The notes under the pieces were generated by a model. The model saw nothing but the letters and a program-made list of their open reading frames with translations. It did no database searches and was not told the origin of the DNA. Below, piece after piece: positions 1 through 9,869 of a stretch of DNA of 64,000 nt. The stretch spans positions 72,938,518 to 73,002,517 of the forward strand of contig NC_051063.1 in the NCBI RefSeq assembly GCF_004664715.2, in the 5' to 3' direction. The stretch comes from Peromyscus leucopus. Lineage: Eukaryota; Chordata; Mammalia; Rodentia; Cricetidae. How positions within the stretch are numbered: position 1 is the stretch's first letter; each line of letters begins with the position of its first letter. Both the position numbers and the translations under genes were made by a program.

Positions 1-720
1 CGGTGACTCAGACAGAAAGTTACGTGGACTCGGGAGACCCAGCTGAACCCTTTTCTCTCTTCTGGTAACACTGACCATGCTGTGACGTCTCTATCTGCTT
101 CTCTGTCTATTTTCACCTGACCCATGGTTCTCACAGAGCCATCACTTAAAGGAGCTGAGCGGGCACTTACCAAATGTTTGCCAGCTAGATAACTAGATGA
201 CTAGCATGTCATCATCATTTGAAGGTGTTACCAGCTCTTGTGGAATCACCTCTTGCCCACTTGATCTTAGCCAAAAGACCAAGGAAGCAGTTAGCCAACA
301 TTTGTGGTACTTAGCTTATATGAGCCAGAGCTGATTCACTGTGTTGACTATGACCACATGTTGCCTCTCAGCTCTATACACACTGCCGCAAGTTGAGGGA
401 CAGCATTAAGAGCTGGCATGTTACAGACTGAGACCCTGGGAGTGGGGAGGGGGAGTACAGCCAAGAGAGAACATCTGGGCTGCTAAACTCAATTTGTTTT
501 TCCTTGATAACTGGTTAACAAGGTTGAGCACCATTCCTGGGCTTGCTGGCAGTCTGTATATCAAGTCTTAGTCTTCACCTGAGTCTGTAGTCTAGTCCAT
601 GGGTTGGAGTGCTGTTGAGGTATAGAAATTCATTCTTTACTCTGAGTTCCTGGTCCTTCTCAAATGCATTATTTCCAAATGGTTTCTCCCATTCTGTGGA
701 TTGGGTTTTTGTTTGTGGTT
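1..720. other. Unannotated non-repetitive sequence
   Basis: I see no recognisable exon, RNA gene or repeat here. Base composition is ordinary and the open frames are short. It may contain very old, decayed repeats that cannot be recognised by eye. Confidence 0.5.
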
Positions 721-723
721 ATT

Positions 724-862
724 TGTTGTTCCTGAGACAGAGACTCCTGTAGCCCAGACTGGCCTCAAACCTCTATGTAGGCAAGAATGAACTTGAACTT
801 CTGGTCTTTCTGCCTCCACTTCCAGAGTGCTGGAGTTACACGCATGCACCAGCACCACCCTG
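724..862 (-). repeat. B1 SINE, diverged, antisense
   Basis: Read on the minus strand this is a 7SL-derived B1. On the plus strand one sees the inverted landmarks in order: GAGACAGAG (from the 3' end), CCCAGACTGGCCTCAAAC, then CAGAGTGCTGGAGTTACACG (A/B box region of the 5' half). It lacks the long A tail of younger copies and is well diverged, so it is an older insertion. It adjoins the minus-strand L1 to its right. Confidence 0.8.
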
Positions 863-959
863 TCCCAGGTTTGTGCAAAGCTGGGGGTCGAACCCATGCA
901 TCTCTAGCTTTCAGTGTTTCTGCTTTTTAATAACATCACAATGGTTTGCGATCCTGATG

Positions 960-1880
960 GAGTCTGAGTTATTTTGCCTTTGGTTGTGAGTTGTGGTTTC
1001 TTATCTAATAAATCATTACTTAATCTACTGTCACAAGAATTTCCAGTTTCCTTCCAAGAGCTATATAGCCTCTGCTCTTTGGTTGAGATCTTTTTAATTC
1101 ATTTTCAGTTAATTTTGTCTATGGTGGAAGGTAGGAGAGCCTTCACTCTCCGTGTAAAGAGCCAGTTTTCCCAGCACCACTTGTTGAAAAGACTGGCCAT
1201 GTCCCCACTGAAGCGTTGGGGAGTTGTTGTCCAAAGTCATTTGACCATAAACACATGAGCCCTACCTCTGTGCTTCCAATTCTGTTCTACAAGTCTCTAT
1301 CTGACTTGTGTCAACGTTCTGCAGCTTGGCCCACTGTGCGAGCCACTCAGTAGGGTGTTTTAAGTTAGGAAATGTGAATCCTCCAATTCTGTTATTTTAC
1401 AAAATTGTTGTGGTTCTTTTGAAAATAGCCAGCTGGAGTTTGGATGAAGATTGTTTTGGCTTCAAAGATCAACTTGAAGAGGATTATAGTCTTACCAGTG
1501 CCAAATCCGGTGACCCATGGACACCGATGGCCTTAGGTCCTCTTGTTTTTCACTCAATATTTTCTAGTCTTCTGTGTACCGGTCTCATGATTCTGTTGTC
1601 AACGATCCTGCTTAGACAGTTCACCCTCTCTAACGCAGTTAGGAGGGAGACCATTCTATCCCATAGCTCGTCCTGATTCCCGTGCACGGCTCCTGTCCTC
1701 TGCAGCTTTCATTTGTCCTTTATTAGCTCCCGTACAGAGGGCAGGGAGAGTCTGACTTCCCTGTACAAGCCTGTGATTTCCACAAATGGAGGCTCTTTTT
1801 TGCTCCTTTGGAATTTGGATCCTTTTTACCTCTCTTTCCTACCTAATTGTTCTCACTACATTAACTGAAAATGTATTCCC
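960..1880 (-). mobile_element. Ancient L1 fragment (ORF2 3' part), antisense
   Basis: The plus strand resembles the antisense of the 3' half of mammalian L1 ORF2. The clearest landmark is GCCAGTTTTCCCAGCACCA near 1161, followed at 1370-1440 by text like the antisense 'AATCCTCCA...TTGTTTTGGCTT' stretch and at 1530-1570 by 'GGCCTTAGGTCCTCTTG'. The frame is broken by many stops, so it encodes nothing. Divergence implies a pre-rodent or early-rodent L1 subfamily. The left and right limits are approximate. Confidence 0.7.
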
Positions 1881-2214
1881 TCCAATGGAATCATGGGCAA
1901 TAGAACAGAGGCCTGGTCATACTTATCTCATTGGTGTAGTTACCAAACAGGACCGTTCTACAAGAAATGTCTAGTAGACATTTAATGAATACAAGAACAT
2001 GAAACTAAGTATTTTACTTTAAAAAAAAATGAACTTCTAAAGAAAAAAAATCAGAAGTAACTCACCAAACATTATACACATTTTAAAATTTAATTAGCAT
2101 ACAATATCCATACATACTTAAGGGAATGACTTGATAATTTGGTACATGAATAAATATATAATGATAGAATTTAGGTAATTAGTACTTCTATCTCCTCGAA
2201 GATTTATCATTTCT

Positions 2215-2690
2215 GTTCTGTGTAGGATGAAGTGTTAAACGGTCTTATTAAGAAAAAAACCTGGAGCCAGATATCGGGGTTAAAACCTGAGAGATCAGAG
2301 GAATAGGAAAAGCCACAGCTAACCTCACCTCACCAACTCTGCAGCTTCCAAAGAGGCCTTCTTCCTGTCTACCCACGCCTATATGCCTTTCTGTTCTGCC
2401 ATCTCATGTCCCCTCCACCCAGCTACATCACTTCCTCTTCCTGCCCAGCTCTGTCACTTCCTGTCTGTCTGTACAGATCTCCAGACCTTTTTGGTTAACT
2501 AGTGTTGGAATTTAAGGCGTGTGCCAACACGCCTGGCTCTGTTCCCAGTGTAGCCTTGAACTCACAGAGATCCAGACAGAACCCTGCCTCCCAAGTGACA
2601 GGATTAAAGGCTACCACTGCCTGCGTTCTATATTTACTATAATGGCTGGCTTTTTCCTCTGATCCTCAGATAAACTTTATTGGGGGACAT
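2215..2690 (-). mobile_element. Composite LTR-like element carrying a B1-derived core
   Basis: On the plus strand it opens with a GGTCTTATTAAGAAA segment and ends with AAACTTTATTGGGGG, the inverse order of the related copy at 23.7-24.07 kb (which starts AATAAAGTTGCC and ends TTTAATAAGACGGTTGG). The middle, around 2515-2620, holds a B1-like stretch: TAAGGCGTGTGCCAACACGCC, CCTTGAACTCACAGAGATCC and GGATTAAAGGCTACCACTGCC. The two copies are clearly diverged relatives in opposite orientation. I infer a non-autonomous LTR family; no internal retroviral genes are present. Confidence 0.6.
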
Positions 2691-2707
2691 AGTTAAATAT
2701 CAGCACA

Positions 2708-2816
2708 GTTCTGCTTTGAGAGTGTCTCACTGTGTAGCTCAGATGAGCCTTAAACTCATTATCCTCCTGCCTCCGGTTTCCAAGTGCTGGGACTGTAGCC
2801 GTGAACCTCTGTGCCC
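2708..2816 (-). repeat. Old B1-like SINE, antisense
   Basis: The plus strand reads GTGTCTCACTGTGTAGCTCAGATGAGCCTTAAACTC and CCAAGTGCTGGGACTGTAGCC (landmarks given in two parts), the inverse of a B1/proto-B1 monomer. It is short and diverged with no visible target-site duplication. Confidence 0.6.
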
Positions 2817-2849
2817 ACAGGGTTTGTCCTTTCTATGCGCTGGCAGTCT

Positions 2850-3066
2850 TTACACTCCTCTCTTCTTATTTTGGTCTATATTCTAAATCTTCCCAGCCAC
2901 AGCCACCATATTGTGCAACAGAACACTAGAACTCATGTTCCTCTCACTGCACCCCTACTCAGTCCCTGTGCTCCCCCACCCCTCTCTTCTACAAGACTGA
3001 TGTTTCAGCCTCCACAGATGAGTGAGAACAAGTGATATTTGTCTTTCTGAACCTGGGATATTTCAT
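2850..3066 (-). mobile_element. L1 3' UTR fragment, antisense
   Basis: The plus strand matches the antisense of the old L1MA-type 3' UTR: AACACTAGAACTCATGTTCC, then a C-rich stretch, then CCACAGATGAGTGAGAACA, and TATTTGTCTTTCTGAACCTGG. It ends at a T22 run that belongs to the next element. It may derive from a different insertion than the ORF2 piece at 0.96-1.88 kb. Confidence 0.7.
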
Positions 3067-3069
3067 ACC

Positions 3070-3430
3070 TTTTTTTTTTTTTTTTTTTTTTGGATGTGAG
3101 GAAGCAGGAATACCAAAGATGCCGGTGAAGTGTTCTTGCCCCCACATAAGTTTATTAGCGCTAGTCCTAGCTGACAGGAAACACATGCCGGAAAGGCACA
3201 AGAGAAGGGGCAGAGCAAGGGAGCAGATGGGCAGTGCACCTGCAGGCGAGACTGGGATCCCACCTTCTGAGCCCTGGTTCGACACCCACTGGCCTGGCTT
3301 TGGAGTGTATCTGTCATCCAGCTTCTCCGTGGGATTAAATAGCGCTGCTTCCTTCTGGTGTATCAGGAGAATTTACGCGCAGGGCCCCAGTCATATTGAG
3401 ACATCCGTTAGGAAATCCAGGCAGGCAGGT
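3070..3430 (-). mobile_element. Possible A-tailed retrocopy of unknown origin
   Basis: A T22 run (3070-3091) followed by about 340 bp of non-repetitive sequence looks like a minus-strand retrocopy with an A tail. On the minus strand an AATAAA occurs about 65 bases before the tail (near 3150), further than the usual 10-30. I do not recognise the parent transcript; it could instead be an LTR-derived retrocopy. The insertion sits at the end of the old L1 3' UTR. A short TCATACC motif occurs left of the T-run and again near 3563, too short to count as a target-site duplication by itself. Confidence 0.35.
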
Positions 3431-3510
3431 TAAATGTTAATTTCCTTTCTACTGTACCATTTTCTAACCTCCTTCGATGAATCAAAGTGAGTAAAAGGTT
3501 CTTCACTTGC

Positions 3511-3648
3511 TGACATAAAACAAATTGAACAAATTACGTTACTTAACTGAGGAAGAACCAGTCATACCACTGATTCAGGCCCAGCCTCTGCTGAGCTCTT
3601 CCTCTTTATTAACATTCATTTGCAAATGAGTTTGCATTTCTAATGTAG
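3511..3648. repeat. Direct repeat copy A (with 4383-4505)
   Basis: This stretch and the one at 4383-4505 share an ordered series of matches: AAATTACGTTACTTAACTG versus AAATTATGTTACTTAACTG, then CCACTGATTCAGGCC versus CCACTGACTCAGGCC, then CTTTATTAACA, then CAAATGAGT and TTCTAATGTA. Copy A has a small extra segment before CTTTATT. I do not recognise the family; it is either a local duplication or two copies of an unnamed interspersed repeat. Confidence 0.75.
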
Positions 3649-4382
3649 CACTGCATTGATCTCATTAGCATATCTAACTGCATCCCATCACTGGGCCTGT
3701 TCCTAAGCTTGCTGTGAATCTGCTGGGCAGGGTACTTTGAGGTAACATAGCACATCCTCCCAGGCCATGAATCACAATCAAAGCCAGACCATGAATCAGA
3801 GCTGTAGGTAGAAACCATTTCTAACGATGACATCAGTAACTTCAGAGCTCTCAGGGGGGCTCATAGCAGAGTAAATGGAAGGCAGGGAGGAGCCTCAACT
3901 CTTGCTTCAAACTAGGGAGGCCTGGTCCTGTCCTCCAGTATCCCCCATAAGATCATGGGGGTTTTTATGTCACAGGTATAGATAGCCAGTGGTCCCATAG
4001 AGCTTGCTTCATGGTTGCCCTAGAAAAGACCAGCTGACATGTGTCTGAAGAGTTTGGGGTTAGAAGCGGGGTATCCTCAAGATGCCTCTAATAGGACCTC
4101 AACAGAAGCCAAAATGGCCCCAGATAATGAAAGCTCAAATTTTCCCATCTTTGGGGTCTAGTCAGAATGTAAAATGTCCCCATGGAGTCTGTGTTTGAAC
4201 GCTTGCTCCCCGGTTGGTTGTAGAGTTTATAGAGCATCAGGAAGTAAGGCCTAGCTTTCAGTGTAGATCACTGGGGCAGGCTTTCATGAGGATACTCACT
4301 TCCAAGGCAGGCCAGAGCTCTCTGCAACCTGGTCCAAGGATATGTGAAAAGCCCTAGCTCCACACTCCCACCATCATGAACT

Positions 4383-4505
4383 TGACCATGAAACAAGTTG
4401 AGCAAATTATGTTACTTAACTGAGGAACAATCAGTCACACCACTGACTCAGGCCTGGCTTCTTTATTAACAGCCATCTACAAATGAGTCTGCAGTTCTAA
4501 TGTAC
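4383..4505. repeat. Direct repeat copy B (with 3511-3648)
   Basis: Second copy in the same orientation about 870 bp downstream of copy A, and lacking roughly 15 bp present there. Between the copies (3650-4380) I recognise no exon and no known repeat. Confidence 0.75.
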
Positions 4506-4555
4506 CAGATTAAAAACCAACTCAGCTTTTATCATGGCAACTAGGAAAGCTGCCG

Positions 4556-4799
4556 TCATAATAATCACTGTTCTGTTGCTATAAAAAGGCACCATGACCA
4601 AGGCAACTTATAAAAGAATACATTTAATTGAGGGCTTGCTTACAGTTTCAGAGGGTGAGTCCATAACCATCGTGGTGTAGGATGCATAGCAGCAGGCATG
4701 ACTCTGGAGCAGTAGCTGCGAGCTTATCTAATCCATAATCAGCAGTCAAGAGAGAAAGACTAGGCCTGGCACCATGAGCTTTTGAAATCTCAAACTACA

Positions 4800-4839
<40 letters not shown>

Positions 4840-4985
4840 CGACACGACACGACACACCTTTTCCAACGAGACCACACCTCTTACCTTTCCCAAACAGTTT
4901 CACCAACTAGGAACCAAGCACTCACATCCCTGAGCCTATGGAGATCATCCTCGTTCAAACCATCCCAGCAAATAACGGCAGCTCT
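4556..4985 (-). mobile_element. MaLR-like solo LTR, antisense, split by a microsatellite
   Basis: The plus strand begins GTTCTGTTGCTATAAAAAGG and runs through AAGGCAACTTATAAAAG, the inverse of the conserved 3' end of mammalian MaLR LTRs (the part with the AATAAA-like signal and TTGGTCATGG). It continues with GGCACCATGAGCTTTTGAA and, after a (CGCA)n tract, ACGAGACCACACCTCTTACC and ends with TTCAAACCATCCCAGCA. No internal region or second LTR is seen nearby. The exact subfamily (MT, ORR1 or related) cannot be fixed by eye. Confidence 0.65.
4796..4858. repeat. (CGCA)n microsatellite with (ACACG)n end
   Basis: About eleven CGCA units are followed by several ACACG units, inside the MaLR-like LTR. 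Each unit holds a CpG, which is unusual in CpG-depleted mammalian DNA and makes the tract an alternating purine-pyrimidine run. Confidence 0.95.
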
Positions 4986-5084
4986 TTATTTGCCTCTCTA
5001 AACCTCTGCCCTCCCAAAGATAATACTTATTCAGACATCACGGGATTTAATAAGATCATCATTAAGAAGTTCCACTAAGAAGAT

Positions 5085-5412
5085 GTCTGAGGTGATGGCT
5101 CTGTCAGTAAAAGGCCTGAGACATAGCATGGAGATCTGAGTTCCATCATCAGCACCCATATAAAAGAACTGGGTGGGGCAGTGTGCATCTGTGGTCCCAG
5201 GGCTGGGAAGGTGGAAACGTGAGGCTTCCCTGGAGCTCCCTGCCCAGCCAGACTCACTGAAGCAGAGGTGGAGGGAGAGATCCTGTCTCAGGACACAAAG
5301 GTGGGAAGCAGTGGAGGAGGACACCCAACACTGACCTCTCCGTTCCACACAAATGTGCACAGATATCCTGCTCACACATGCACATGCACACCAAACAAAC
5401 GAATTAATTAAA
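5085..5412 (+). repeat. B3 SINE (B2 superfamily)
   Basis: A tRNA-derived head (GTGATGGCTCTGTCAGTAAA, GAGATCTGAGTTCCATCATC resembling the B box) is followed by the B3 internal section (TGGTCCCAGGGCTGGGAAGG, ATCCTGTCTCAGGACA) and the tail with TGACCTCTCC and a CACATGCACATGCACAC run. It is moderately diverged and non-coding. Confidence 0.75.
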
Positions 5413-6330
5413 AGAAAAAACACGCAGACACCAAGCATCCTCGGGACCCAGGCTCTAGGCCAGCTCTCCCCGAGCAAGGCTGCCTACAGGTTGAGCATTG
5501 TTGACACTGTTTCACCCATCAAGGCACATTGAACAAGTGATACAGCCGGACCCTGAGCCCATGTCTATGCCTCTCCAAAGGTCCTTCATCTTTCTCTGTG
5601 AGATAAGGTCTCAGGAGCCTCTTGTCACGAGAGCAATGGGTTCTGTAGGGAAGCCAGGAAGCTGACAAATGGTGCCTGCAGCACCCATCACTAACTTACT
5701 CTCTCGGCCTTTCATAGTTCCGCCTGACCCGAGGAACAATCGGAGGAGAAGAACTTGAAAAAAAAAAAAAAAGCACCACTTTAAATTTCAGACCAATTCA
5801 ATTTGGGAATATCAGTCGTGAGGCGAAGCTTCTAGACAGGGTTTCTAAATGACTCATCCTCTTCTCTGTCCATTTCAGGGGAAAATGAATGTTGCTGCTA
5901 ACATTTGACATCAATCGCCCAATCACATGTTGTCCCATCATTACTCAGCACTGACACAAAGGCAGAGGAAAGAGACCTCTGCTCAAATGGTGCTCTCAGA
6001 CAAGGAACCAATTCACAGTCCCTGGTAATGACAGAACAGGGAACAAAATGAAATTTGGCTAAAGAAGCCCCAGTGATGAGTCACGATGGGGAGGAGGTGG
6101 AACCAGAAGTCCCTGAATGGCTTTGTGTGCCACGTTTAGTTTCTTCAGTTCTTTCTGCATATTTGGTTGTCGTGTGCCATTGATGAGCCAGCCTGCCTTG
6201 GAAAGGTCAGCCGCAGGGCAGAAATAGTGCGGCGTCCAGAAAGCATGCTGACACACTCAGGGATGCACTCACCCGATATAGCCCCATGAGGAATAGCATG
6301 GCTACTGCTGTGATACAAGATACAAGAGAG

Positions 6331-6490
6331 CCAGGCGGTGGTGGCGCACACCTTTAATCCCAGCACTTGGGAGGCAGAGGCAGGCGGATCTCTCTGAGTT
6401 CGAGGCCAGCCTGGGCTACCAAGTGAGTTCCAGGAAAGGTGCAAAGCTACACAGAGAAACCCTGTCTCGAAAAAAAAAAAAAAAAAAAAA
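6331..6490 (+). repeat. Young full-length B1 SINE with perfect 13-bp TSD
   Basis: Starts CCAGGCGGTGGTGGCGCACA, has the A box region and B box (GAGTTCGAGGCC), the cricetid-style right part (GAGTTCCAGGAAAGGTGC, AAAGCTACACAGAG), ends CCCTGTCTCG and a pure A tail. The 13-bp duplication AGATACAAGAGAG flanks it exactly at 6318-6330 and 6491-6503. Low divergence, a pure tail and a perfect duplication point to a recent L1-driven insertion. Confidence 0.97.
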
Positions 6491-6503
6491 AGATACAAGA
6501 GAG

Positions 6504-7500
6504 CTAACCTGTGACACTAAGCCATGGCCAACCTTCCAGGCCCGGCATGTGGGAGTGAAGAGCTGGAACAGGTGGAGTTCGGAGGCCCCTGCCTAGCCCC
6601 ATGCTAGATAAAAGAACAAAGCAGAAGCTGCTGGGGTCCTCCCGGGAGGTGAAAAGTCGATGGGTATTGTAGATTCTCATCACTGTCTTTCCTGCAGGTA
6701 GCTCGATTATGTAAGCCCATCTTTATACCATGACCCAATTTCAAAATGGCGTTATTGGTAGAGCCAGGAGCGAGTAGGCAAATTGAGGATACTATTAGTC
6801 ACAGAAACACTGAGTATTTCCTTCCTTCTCTGCCGTCTAAAAGGAGAATATAGAACTGGCCTCCAACACCCTCAGCAAATTCTGCCTTCTTGACTTCCGT
6901 GTGGACCTGGGCTTCCTGACACACAAATGAAGGACAAGGCAACTCCTCCCTGACATACAACCTCAGGCACAGACAGTGATGGACAGATCCTTAGTGAGGC
7001 AAACATGCTCATGGGCAGCCTGGAGGCTTCCTTCTTTGTCTCTGTAAGGCACGCAGACAGGAGAGACGATGCCCTGGCATAGTGGAGAGTCTCTACAGGA
7101 ATTCTGTGGGTGTATTTCCCCCGGATAAGTCCATCCTCCATTAGTTGCATTTTCTGGGGGTGCAACTTTTGGAACCCCCTTATGGGGCACTAAATAGTGA
7201 GAGGGAAGAGGGCTATCAAATCCACAGGCCAGTGACGGGTAAAGTGGCAGGGCTCGGGGATAACCAAACAGGTGTGGGACAAGGCAGTGGGCTGATCCGA
7301 GAAATGACAGTGGCCAAAGAGGCTGAAGGCAAGGCCAGCAGACTTCCCAGGAGCAACGGGCCAGTGAGCCAAGTCCTGTCAGGAGAGGTGGATACGCCAA
7401 TTATCCATAAAGAGGCAGCTGATGGAGCCCCGAGATCACTGGTGCTTACCAAGGGAGATGCACACACATGCAAATATTTATTTGGAACCAATTCTGAATG
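6504..7500. other. Unannotated non-repetitive sequence
   Basis: Open frames on both strands overlap around 6960-7500, the longest 145 codons on the minus strand (6963-7400), but none shows a domain, a usable splice context or codon bias that would support coding. No repeat is recognised. Confidence 0.4.
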
Positions 7501-7539
7501 TGCATAAAGGACAAGAATTTAAATTACCCACAGACGTGA

Positions 7540-8350
7540 ATGGAAATATGATGGAGTCCCTTAGGTAAAGAAAACTCTTGCCCTGATGAGTTCTTGTCAA
7601 AATATACATGGCCTCTTCTTCATCATTTAATTGTGTGGGCTAATCCCCTCTCTGCCTTAGACTATTGGCAGGGCTTGCTTATTTTCCTAAAAGCCTTAAA
7701 TTCAAATATGTACATTTCTGTTTGCCTGCAATTAGCATGATGTATCTATTCAGAATAACTACAACATCCCGTCCTGGTAATGAAAAGTGATTAATTACCA
7801 ATTACACCAAGTATCCAATTTCATGCAATTCACCACTGGGCTGTACCATTGAATTGCTAGCGCTCTAATTGCACACATTAAAAGTTCTAGGTAATTATTG
7901 TTGAAAGATCAGTAATATTAAAAATATTGGTTGCAGCTATTATTACATTTGCTCTCGGTACAACCAAGATAGAAATGTCTGCCAGAGCTGCCAGCCACTT
8001 CACCGGGCTATTTCTCAGCCTGGTTTTGCAGCAACTGGTTTTATTTCCCTTTCTCGGGGATTATTACGACAAGTCTATTAAGAGCTCTGGCCTCCCTGTT
8101 CTGTAAAGCTTTCATTAAGTGAAACAAGCTTTAAAAAAAAAATCTCACTGGTATTCGCCTTTAGCAAAGTCTCGGGGTAATTATCTCGTTTACAGATAAC
8201 TATGTACCTTCCATTTTTCAGAGCACAAAGAGAAAACTGGTGCTAAATGACACTTTTTCATCCTTGTTAAATTCACTCGCGAAATATCAAATTAGAAGTT
8301 TTCAGTACGAATGCCATCATGAACTCTGACAGCAGCTATCGGCAACAGGA
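7540..8350. promoter_or_regulatory. Candidate conserved non-coding regulatory block
   Basis: This repeat-free AT-rich stretch contains many homeodomain-type cores: GATTAATTACCAATTACACC at about 7788-7807, GGTAATTATTG near 7890, GGTAATTATC near 8175, and several CAATTA/TAATTG words. Such dense TAATTA motifs with no interspersed repeats are typical of developmental enhancers. No alignment could be made, so conservation is inferred, not seen. Confidence 0.4.
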
Positions 8351-9124
8351 ACATTTGAGGAAACATCCTCACACCCAAAGCAGAAGTCAAAGAAGGGTCC
8401 TGGGGACTTGGGAAGGGTTTTTGATGTTTGATTTTAGTCTCCCAACACCTGGGCTATACTTCTAACTGACTGATTTATCTGTGTGTCAGGCACAGTCCAG
8501 AAAACGGAAGATTCCATGCATACCAAGTGGCTCTGGGCAGCCCAGGGTGGCCAGTCATTGTGGCAGAGGACTGCAGCTCAGCAAAGGGAAAGAGTTTCTA
8601 TCCCAAGCCAGCCAAGGTAGACCAGATGCCTAAATGCTACTACTCAGTGTTCCCATGAATGGGCTAATTCAAAGGTACACACAAAAGAGGGGCAAGGCAG
8701 ACAACTTCATGGAGACAGAGACTCCCGAATTCAGAGATGGTGGGCTGCGTAGGCTGGGTGTGGAAAGGAAGGGTAAACAGGAGCTCACAGAGGACACCAG
8801 AAGAGTTGATGCCTTGCCTTGGGGCCTCGTGCTGATCTTGGGGAGATGGTATTTTGGAGATGAGGAGCATCTGCTTCAGTAGGTCATTACATTTGGGACT
8901 GTTATAGAAAGCCTGTCTGCCTGACTAAATAAAATATGGCAGCCGGTGATAATGGAGTTTTACCATAGGAAATTAAAACACTTGGAAAATTATTTTAAAG
9001 GCAGGGAACAAAATTGTACAGATTCTCTCCACTACATAAAATCACATGCAAGGAAGGCACAGAAAATGTTAGCAGTGGTCAGCTTTTTCTCCTTTGAAAT
9101 CTCTGTTTTCAGTAGTGAACTTGT

Positions 9125-9270
9125 ATGGTTTTATTTATTTATTACGTTTTCCTTATTTGTGGGGGTGGGTTGTGCATGTGCCACAGTGCACTTGTGGGAG
9201 TCAGAGGTGGGCCTCAGGTTGCCAAGCTTGGCAGCAAGCACTTTTGCCTACTGAGCCATCTTGCCAGCCT
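9125..9270 (-). repeat. B3/B2-type SINE, antisense
   Basis: On the plus strand it shows the inverted order CACTTGTGGGAGTCAGAGG, CTCAGGTTGCCAAGCTTGGC and CTACTGAGCCATCTTGCCAG; the last is the antisense of the tRNA-derived head with its A box. The left TTTATTTATTTATTA is the inverted A-rich tail. Confidence 0.75.
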
Positions 9271-9450
9271 ATGAACTTGTATTTCTAGTTAGAAAAACAA
9301 CGGTGAAAAAGCCTGCATCATGTGCAAATTCTAAGCAGTGTGTACAATCCAGAGAACAGAACACGTTTATCACGGTAGCAAATGCAAGCAGGAGAGATGG
9401 CCGACATCTGGAGAACACCATCAATCTGCAGGTTCTGTGAATGTGCTGGG

Positions 9451-9453
<3 letters not shown>

Positions 9454-9499
<46 letters not shown>
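9454..9499. repeat. T46 homopolymer
   Basis: An uninterrupted run of 46 T bases lies immediately upstream of the MaLR-like LTR, where a T-rich LTR start would normally be. Length in the real genome is uncertain because such runs are unstable and are assembled poorly. Confidence 0.95.
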
Positions 9500-9500
<1 letters not shown>

Positions 9501-9868
9501 TCAACTTGACATAAGCTGGAGTCATCTGAGAAGAGGGAACCTCAACTGAGAAAATGCCTCCATCAGATTGGCCTGTAGACAGGTCTATAGAGCATTTTCT
9601 TGATTAATATTTGATGGGGGGGGGCCCGGCCCACTGTGGAAGGTTCTACTCCTGGGCAGGTGGGGCTGGGATGTATAAGAAAGCAAATTGAGCAAGCCAA
9701 GAGAGCAAGTCACAAAACAGTGTTCTTCATGGTCTCTGCTTCGGTTCCTGCCTCTAGGTACCTTTCCAAACTTCCCTCAAAACTATAAGATAAAATAAAC
9801 CTTTTTCCTCCCCAAGTTAACTATTGGTCATGACCTTCATCATAGCAATAGAAATCAAATTAAAAAGT
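9500..9868 (+). mobile_element. MaLR-like (MT/ORR1 class) solo LTR
   Basis: Begins TCAACTTGACATAAGCTGGA, continues GGGAACCTCAACTGAGAAAA, GCCTCCATCAGATTGGCC, GCATTTTCTTGATTAAT, GATGTATAAGAAAGC (TATA-like promoter region), ATGGTCTCTGCTTCGGTTCC and ends with AAATAAACC (polyadenylation signal), CCCCAAGTTA and TCATAGCAATAGAAATC. This is a common rodent LTR. No internal or partner LTR is visible. Confidence 0.8.
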
Positions 9869-9869
9869 G

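Noticed and set aside
2811..3433. Overlapping open frames as a gene
   Set aside because: They run through an L1 3' UTR fragment and a T22 tract.
6963..7400. 145-codon antisense open frame as a gene
   Set aside because: No domain, several overlapping frames on both strands of similar length, and no splice context. It is within the range expected by chance.
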